Assembly (NCBI GenBank): GCA_027559495.1
Contig: JAMXSV010000028.1
Coordinates: 1,798,001-1,862,000 of the forward strand
Direction of reading: 5' to 3'
Source of the DNA: Aurifilum marmelostoma
Lineage: Eukaryota; Ascomycota; Sordariomycetes; Diaporthales; Cryphonectriaceae
DNA length: 64,000 bases
Notes under the pieces: generated by a model
Database searches by the model: none
What the model saw: only the letters and a program-made list of their open reading frames with translations
What the model was told of the DNA's origin: nothing
Part shown: positions 57,883-64,000 of the stretch, in pieces
Numbering within the stretch: position 1 is the first letter of the stretch
Layout: every line of letters begins with the position of its first letter
Program-made: the position numbers and the translations under genes

Positions 57883-58578
57883 TACGAGATCCCGACCGCC
57901 CGACCCGCTGCTGCCCCAAGGTTTCCGGTTCAGCTTTCCCCCCAGACAGGCCGGCAGTGTGGGTCTGCGTGACGAGGCAGCCCAGCCTCCAGGATCCGCC
58001 GCAAGGTGGCACTGCAAAATCGATCGTGCATGGGGACCAGTGCGGCGACAAGCCCACCTGTTTTCTTTTTTGGGGGGGGGGGGAGGGGGGCCGGGGAAAC
58101 TTGTTCGAGACAGACACACACACATACACTGCGGGTCCCCACGCAAGACGACAGGACACGAGGTTTGCCTTCTCATCCTCCTCCTCTGTGTGGTGGGTTT
58201 CCCTGCCTTGGATTTCAAACCTGAGTGGCCCAATTTTTTTTTTTTCCCCCTTTTTTTTCTCCTTCCTTTGTTTGAGAAGATCAGTGGTGGTTTTGGTGAC
58301 GGGTGACGTACTCAAAGAGAGAAAAAAAATGGACCTGTTCAGGGCCATGGATGTTGCTGATCAGAATGTGAAGGTGGCTGGAGTGGGTTATTGTTGTTCT
58401 TGTTGGTGTTGCTGTTGTTGACCTTTCTGTTGTTGTACATTATTTCTCCTGGTATAGCTATCTTATTTTTCATTTTTCTTTCTATTCCTTCATATCTTTA
58501 TCCCTTTTTGTCCCTCTTCACAGTGACAACCTTGATCTCGAAAAAGCGGCCCGAGGCAAAGTCGAGACAATCCCCGCG

Positions 58579-59731
58579 ATGGCTTCACCAAGCGGCCCCA
58601 AGTGGCTCGACGTCTACGACACGCCATACGGAGGCGGCTCCAGCAGGGCTGCCAACGGGTTCCTCCTGGGCCTCACTGCCCTCAGCCTGGCGGCCTGCCT
58701 GGCCATCACGGCAAAGACGCGGCGCTGCGTCGTCTTCAGCTCGGTCCTGTGCGCGGCCTATGTGCTCGAGATCGCCGCCTATGCGCTGCGGTTCCAGCCG
58801 TGGGCATATGTGACCTTTGCGGCAAACTTTAGCCTGTCGACGCTGGCACCTGTCTTGGTCACCATCAGGTAGGACTCGGAATCGCACCTCCACAGCCCTT
58901 GTTTCTCCAGGACTGACCCGTCTCTCCACAGCATCCATATCCAGACCGCCGACGTGCTCGGGTCCCTCGGCCCCCAGCACGCCCTCCTCTCCCCCGGCGC
59001 CCACCTCCGCCTCTTCATCTGGGGCGACCTCGTCATCCTCGCCCTCCAGACCGCCGCCCTGGGCATCACCTTTTCCGGCGCCCGTGCCGCCGGCCCGTGG
59101 GGCCTGCTGCTCGCCGCCGCAGGACACACGGGCCAGACCCTCCTCTCCGCCGCCCTCGTCCTGCAGACCCTCCTCCTGGCCGCCGCCCTGGGCCTCCTGG
59201 CGGCAGCCTACGCCCGCGCCGGCAGCGCAGACAGGCGCCTCGGCCGGTACGCGACCTTTCCGCAGTCCCACCGCCAGCAGGCCAAGTACGAGCAGCACCA
59301 GCACCAGCAGCACCAGCACCAGCACCAGCACCAGCGCGGCGCCCGCTCCACCATCTTCCTCGCCGCCCTCCCCATCGCCACCGCCTGCGTCCTCGTCCGC
59401 TGCGCCTACCGCGCCGCCGCCTCCTGGGGCGGCCTCGGCAGCGCCCTCGCCCGCGACCAGACCGCCTGGCTCCTGGCCGAGGGTCTCCCGCTGACAGAGG
59501 CCCTCGTCTCCCTCGCCGCCTTCCACCCTGCGCTCTGGACGACAGCCGGCAGCGGCAGGCGTCAGGACCACAACAGCAGCACCACCGCCGGCGGCGCCGG
59601 CGGCGGGGGAGACTACCTCTACGACGTCGAGAGGACCGCCCACGGCCCGTCGTCGGTGTGCCTCGGCAAGAGGATCAGCTCCGGCACGACCCTGACCACG
59701 CTGGGGGCCAGCCCGCCCAACTACTACGGCT

Positions 59732-59766
<35 letters not shown>

Positions 59767-60612
59767 ATGGCCATGACCCAGCACGGGCTGGACGGGGACG
59801 AGGACGACGCCGCCGCCCGGGAGGCCATGGCCCTGAGCCCCCCGCCCCCGCTGTTCAGCTCCAGCCTCATCGCCGCGTCCGAGGCGGGCTCGTCGACGGA
59901 CGGGGGCTCGTCCAGGCGGGCCTCGCGCGTGCTGGACGCGAACCCGTACTACCGGTACGAGGAGGAGGAGGAGGAGGAGGAGGAGGAGGAGGACGAGACG
60001 GCACCGAGGGCAGGTCAGGACTCGCCTTACTACGCCAGCCGGTACTCGCAGGACATGACCACCATTTCCACCGCACCCGCCGCCGAGACCCGCCGCCTGT
60101 CGCCCCTCGAGGCAGAGGAGGAGGAGGAGGAGGAGGAGGAGCGCCTCGAGGCCCAGTCGACCGTCGCGCCGCTGAGGCAGCCGAGCGGCAGGAACGGCAC
60201 CATGGCGTCGGCAGCCTCGTCCTTCGCCGGCGAAAGGGCCCAGCAGCAGCAGCAGGACGACGACTGGGAGGTCGAATCATTCGTGCTGCCGCCCCGCAAG
60301 CCGAGCCAGCGAGAGCCCCAGCGGCCCTTCCACGACGGCGAGGAGCCCGACGAGCTCGAGGACGCCGCCGCGTCGTCGACGTACTCGTCCTCTCTCTACC
60401 CGAGCAGGACGGGCACCCTCAGGGCCGCCGACGACGACTGGGAGGTGGGCTCCTTTGTGCTCCCGCCCCGCATGCCGAGCAGGAGGGTGGTGCCGCCGCC
60501 GCCGCCCCAGGAGGCCGGTGCGACGCCGAGGCCTCCTCCTGTGCGGGGCGAGACGCTGGAGGACGGGGAGCTGGGCAGGAGTGATTCCGTGTCGCTTTAT
60601 TCACAGTACTAG
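58579..60612 (+). CDS. RTA1-like membrane protein with long low-complexity tail
   Basis: Seven-helix fungal membrane protein; relatives are linked to lipid translocation and resistance to toxicants, but no substrate can be inferred. Exons 58579-58868 and 58932-60612 join as ATCAG|GTAGGA...CCACAG|C (VTISIHIQ); 656 residues. The N-terminal 330 residues hold hydrophobic helices (for example GFLLGLTALSLAACLAI, RCVVFSSVLCAAYVLEIAAYAL, FSLSTLAPVLVTISIHI, WGDLVILALQTAALGITF). The last shows the family's G-D followed by a Q-A-x-G-like pattern. A His/Gln repeat lies in the loop before helix six. Residues about 340-656 are an acidic, Gly-, Glu- and Pro-rich tail with poly-Gly and poly-Glu tracts, more than the family's usual 300-residue total. 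A motif DDDWEVxSFVLPPRxPS occurs twice in it. Confidence 0.78.
59734..59766. repeat. (GGC)n coding repeat, poly-Gly
   Basis: Tandem GGC codons encoding about 11 glycines in the RTA1-like tail. Confidence 0.9.
59959..59991. repeat. (GAG)n coding repeat, poly-Glu
   Basis: Tandem GAG codons encoding about 11 glutamates in the RTA1-like tail; a second poly-Glu tract follows at about 60115-60141. Confidence 0.9.
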
Positions 60613-61511
60613 GTCGGAATGTAAAGAGATAATTCGGGGGAAGAGATAAAGTAGAGAGAGGAAAAAAAAAAAGGGGGGGGGTATATAAACGGGATGAATG
60701 GGATGGGTGTGTACATGACATGATGATACCCGGAGTTTTTGGGACGGACTGGAACTGGACTGGATGCTCTCGTCCATGGGAGAGTATTAATAGAAAAAAG
60801 GATATCGAGAATATAGTAATCAGTGTAATAACGAACCAAGCAATCATCTACCTTCTGGTCAATGTTTTTGGTATATATATATATCTATATATATATATAT
60901 ATATATTTATAGATTCTCTTTTCATTGTTGAACCTGCCTCGTGTGCCAAATCGTACATTTTATATGTCCAGTCTGCTAGTATCTCAGGTATAGTAGTAAG
61001 TAGTACTGCGAGGCTATCGACTGTGAGGCTATCGTACCCTTTCATTACAAGACGGGAGATTGTTCTTTTTTTTTTTTTTTGCCTTTCTTTATTTTTCCTT
61101 CCCCTGATATGCAAACACATCTTGCACACAGGCCGTGGCCGTGGCCGCAGCAAGAAGAGATCAATATGTCCACGCAGCCCAGATCCCAGATAAAGTGAGA
61201 GAGAAGAGAAAAGAGCGGGGGGAAAAGCCAACCCAGGAGCTCTTTGAGTACTTAGGACACAGGAGAAACCCGACCTCGATATTGTCCACAACCAGGATCC
61301 GGGTTCACTCACCAGACCAAAAGACTGAACTCATCGGCCCCCCCCCCATATCATGTAACCCGTTTTCCTGCCGTACTGCCCTGTACAAAGATCCTCTCGT
61401 ACCGTTTACAGATAAGACACGGACCTACAACGCCGTCCACTGATGCAATAAGAAAACCATCATGACGAACCAACGAACGAACTCCTCTCCGCGTCAAGAC
61501 TGGTCCGGGCA
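60613..61511. other. Convergent spacer RTA1-like / Zn2Cys6 factor
   Basis: Nine hundred bases with the two 3' ends. It contains a TA-rich tract (60872-60910), a T15 run (about 61066-61080) and C10 (61338-61347). No gene recognised. Confidence 0.6.
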
Positions 61512-64000
61512 CTAGGTGGGATTGTCCCAGCCCAGGTCCATTGTTTCCATGGGTCCCATCTGCAACATTGTCCGCAGCATGCCCTCGCTCATCGGCGTCA
61601 TCCCCGTGCCTGCCGAGGCGAAGTTCTCCCAGTTGAAGTCGCCTGTGCCCGTGCCATCGCTAGGCCCTGTGGTGTCCTTGGGCGTCTCCATCGACATACC
61701 AAACTGTCTGCCTGGCGTGAGTCCCGTCGGCAGGTCGTGTCCGGCCAGACCCTCCGGTATACTGTCAAACATGTTGTGCACGGCGTCGCCTGGCATGCGG
61801 CTCCCGCCCTGGCCTTGCATGTTCGTGGATGAGGACGCCGGGGAGGCCTCGAAGGAGTTTGGCCCCGAGCAGCGGCTGCTGCTTCCTGCTGCCGTAAGGT
61901 TGCCGCTACCACTGTTGTGCCGGTCCGAGGCAGACGTGCTGGAGTTGGGTGTCGGCCGGTCCGACCCCTGTGCCGCGTCTGGCGAGAGAGACATGTCACC
62001 GGCGGCCTCGACGCCGCCCAGCTCCTGTAGCAAAGTCGACCCGAAGAAGTTCGCATTGCCCCCGGCCCGCCGCATCCTCTCGAGAACCGTCCTGGAGCCT
62101 TCGTTCCGCCACTGCGCATTCAGCGAGCTGAAGCTCGGGATGGGCTGCTGAGGCGCGCCCGAGAGGGCTGGGTCGATGTCGATCATATCAGGGGTCTTGC
62201 CGGCGTCGGCCCCCTCCTCAAACAGGTTATTGCCTCCCGTTTTAGCCAGTACACAGTGCGCCTGGGGTTGCTTGTCGCTCGGTGTCGAGGCGGCCCCCTG
62301 TGACACTGAGCCGCGCTGTACCGTTGAGTCAGTCGGGGTCTGTTGTCGCGGTGAGTTGATCTCTGGGGGCCAGGAGCTTACATTGCCCGACTCCGTGCTC
62401 CGCGGAAAGGCCGACCTCAGCTTCGGGATGCGCGTCCCGAGGGCCTCGAGGTCCACGTCCAGCTGGACCAGGAAGGACTCTGTCAGCGGGTTCCGCCTCC
62501 TCAGCGCACCCATGGCCGCAAGCAGAAACCTCAGAGAGTCGGCAGTCTGGCTCTCGTCGGGTCTGCTCTTCAGGTACTGCACAAAGACCCGGGCGGCAAC
62601 GTAGAGACAAAAGGAGGTGAAGGGGTTGATCTGGGGAGCCATAAAGGGTCAGCAAACATCAATCTGGGCGGGGGCGAAATCGTGGACACGATGGTCATGG
62701 TGACGGCTTACGGTGGAGAGATCGATGTGCGAGATCATGCGCATGGTGCTGGCAATCTCGTTGGCCGCGGTGATGCAGCGTACTTTGCTCTCTGAGCTGA
62801 CCGAGGCGGGCAGTCTGTTCTTGTCTGCCTTGAAGATGGCGGCTTGGTGGAGACAGATGGTCGAGGTATGTATACACATGTTGGTAAAGATGACGTTCGG
62901 GTTCGACAGGCCGGCAGGCAGCTTGAGGTGGGCCGGCAGGCAGAGAGAAGTGTTGAGGAGGATATTGTCCAGGTTTCGATGCCGCTTCCAGTACTCTCCG
63001 TTCAGGTCATGGTCCCGATCATCAACATCCGGTCGGTGGAGGTGAAGAAGATTTCGGCCGAACAAGCATGCCATGAGCACGATGCCTCCCATGGTGGAGA
63101 TCCTCCCCGCACCAGCTGGCGTCATGGACTCGGAGAGGGTCTGTGTCTGCTCGGGCCTGCTCATGTCGAAGGCATCCTCCGACGAGGGCATGTTGGACAT
63201 GATGTCCTTCTCGTCGATGGTCATGGGCCACCCGGTGCCGATACTGGCATACCTGTCCTCGATGAAGGACATCCAGAACGTCCGTCTCCTCTCCTCCCTC
63301 TCGGTCCAGTCCCGCGGAGGAGGGATACACATCTTCACGTCCAGGCCGGCGCCGTCCAGCCTGTGAAGTCCCATCATCTGACACAGCCGGACGGCGGAGC
63401 CCGTGCTCATCCATGCCCTGGGGAAGAACATCATCTTGAACTCGTACTGGGCGAGCAGACAGTGGGTCTGCGCGTGGGCGACCGAGATCAGGTGCTCTCC
63501 AAACCCCTTGATGTAGTCGGCCTCGACGTACTTCCTAGCCCTCTGGTAGAACAGATCACGGAGGGACGAGAACTTGTCCGACACTGAACATGCCATTGTC
63601 CATATTGCATATCTGAGACACACTGGTGGTCGCTGGTTTGGCGCTCTGAAGAGGCTCGTCGTCAGCCATTGACCTTCTTTCTTCACACCAGCCCCTGCGT
63701 CAAAGAGGGAAAAAGAAATCAATAATGGAAAACCTACAGGTTCATAGCCGCAAGATAACGGTATTTATGTATCATCGGCATAGAAGGGTGGATCTTCTCA
63801 AAATATATCTGGTGACTGCAGTTCGACCATGGTTAGCAGCCTTTCGCGCCACACACAAACACATAGGTGCGCGGGCGCACACAGATACAGGAAGAAGAAA
63901 AAGGATGGGCAGGGCGTCCTGACAATTCATCGATAGATTCTTGTGGGGGTAGAGGTTCCTCCAGGCCCAGGCCTATCATCTCCCAGGTGAAGCTGTTGGG
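61512..64000 (-). CDS. Fungal-specific transcription factor, Zn2Cys6 class (N-terminus outside window)
   Basis: Nuclear regulator; target unknown. The zinc cluster itself lies beyond the right edge. Visible exons are >64000-63924, 63815-63738, 63645-62712 and 62630-61512, all in one frame. The edge exon encodes NSFTWEMIGLGLEEPLPPQESIDE, the short next exon HQIYFEKIHPSMPMIHKYRYLAAMN, and the third NQRPPVCLRYAIWTMACSVSD, all characteristic of one fungal_trans subfamily. The middle-homology domain continues LAQYEFKMMFFPRAWMSTGSAVRLCQMMGLHRLD, PPPRDWTEREERRRTFWMSFIEDRYASIGTGWP. The last exon starts INPFTSFCLYVAARVFVQYL and RRRNPLTESFLVQLDVDLEALG, then a Ser/Gly/Asn-rich disordered tail ending GWDNPT. 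I cannot name an orthologue. Confidence 0.85.

Larger units (their letters stand above)
56354..58578. other. Intergenic region with many simple repeats
   Basis: 2.2 kb between STT4 and the RTA1-like gene, tandem on the plus strand. It has a TG tract (56649-56674), G11 (56915-56925), T25 (57001-57025), G15 (57620-57634) followed by a GA tract, a CA tract (57858-57882) and G12 (58072-58083). Open frames here are repeat-driven. Confidence 0.6.

Noticed and set aside
57800..58348. Several open frames in the STT4-RTA1 spacer (up to 245 codons)
   Set aside because: They run through CA, GA and G tracts and are driven by repeat composition.
58585..59784. 399-codon open frame on the minus strand opposite the RTA1-like gene, and a 495-codon plus frame overlapping it
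   Set aside because: GC-rich repetitive coding DNA keeps stops away in all frames; the translations are Ala/Gly/Arg-rich noise, while the chosen frame has membrane helices and a clean intron.
1..64000. CRISPR arrays, insertion sequences, rRNA, riboswitches and operon structure
   Set aside because: None seen; the window is eukaryotic and its repeats are simple tracts without spacers or terminal inverted repeats.

Overview
The window is nuclear DNA of a filamentous ascomycete (Pezizomycotina, most likely Sordariomycetes). The evidence is short GT-AG introns with CTGAC-type branch points, a fungal-specific Zn2Cys6 regulator, an RTA1-like membrane protein, a fungal STAND/NLR remnant, Hsp30, and long intergenic spacers full of dinucleotide and mononucleotide runs. 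I support 18 protein genes (two cut by the window edges), one tRNA and one pseudogene. Exon boundaries come from reading frames, splice consensus and family continuity, not from transcripts.

Left part (1-21.5 kb): a C2H2/zinc-cluster protein (5' end outside the window), protoporphyrinogen oxidase HEM14, a gluconokinase, a divergent pair of mitochondrial genes (dihydrolipoyl transacylase E2 and the F1Fo assembly factor ATP10), the Golgi SNARE GOS1, and ribosomal protein L35 (uL29). HEM14 and the gluconokinase are separated by 3 kb, and the gluconokinase and E2 by 3.6 kb, in which I see no gene.

Middle (22.5-41.5 kb): a six-finger C2H2 transcription factor, a small predicted N-myristoylated protein, the protein phosphatase methylesterase PPE1 (with a GC-AG intron), the tRNA dihydrouridine synthase DUS2, tRNA-Ala(UGC), a 3-hydroxyisobutyrate dehydrogenase-type enzyme, and Hsp30 with two textbook heat-shock elements upstream. 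These are followed by a decayed STAND/NLR gene lacking its nucleotide-binding core, and a YTH-domain m6A reader.

Right part (41.5-64 kb): about 7 kb without a recognisable gene, then proteasome subunit PRE7 (beta-6), the large phosphatidylinositol 4-kinase STT4, an RTA1-like membrane protein with an unusual low-complexity tail, and a Zn2Cys6-family transcription factor whose N-terminus lies outside the window.

The genes are mostly housekeeping and unrelated in function; I see no biosynthetic cluster, mobile element or defence island. The most useful observations are two independent +1 C frameshifts in C-runs of conserved genes (ATP10 and STT4), which suggest homopolymer errors in the assembly. 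Others are the striking excess of C/G mononucleotide runs between genes, the GC-AG intron, the heat-shock elements, the core-deleted STAND pseudogene, and a repeated acidic-aromatic motif in the RTA1-like tail. I did not find a clearly new biological system.
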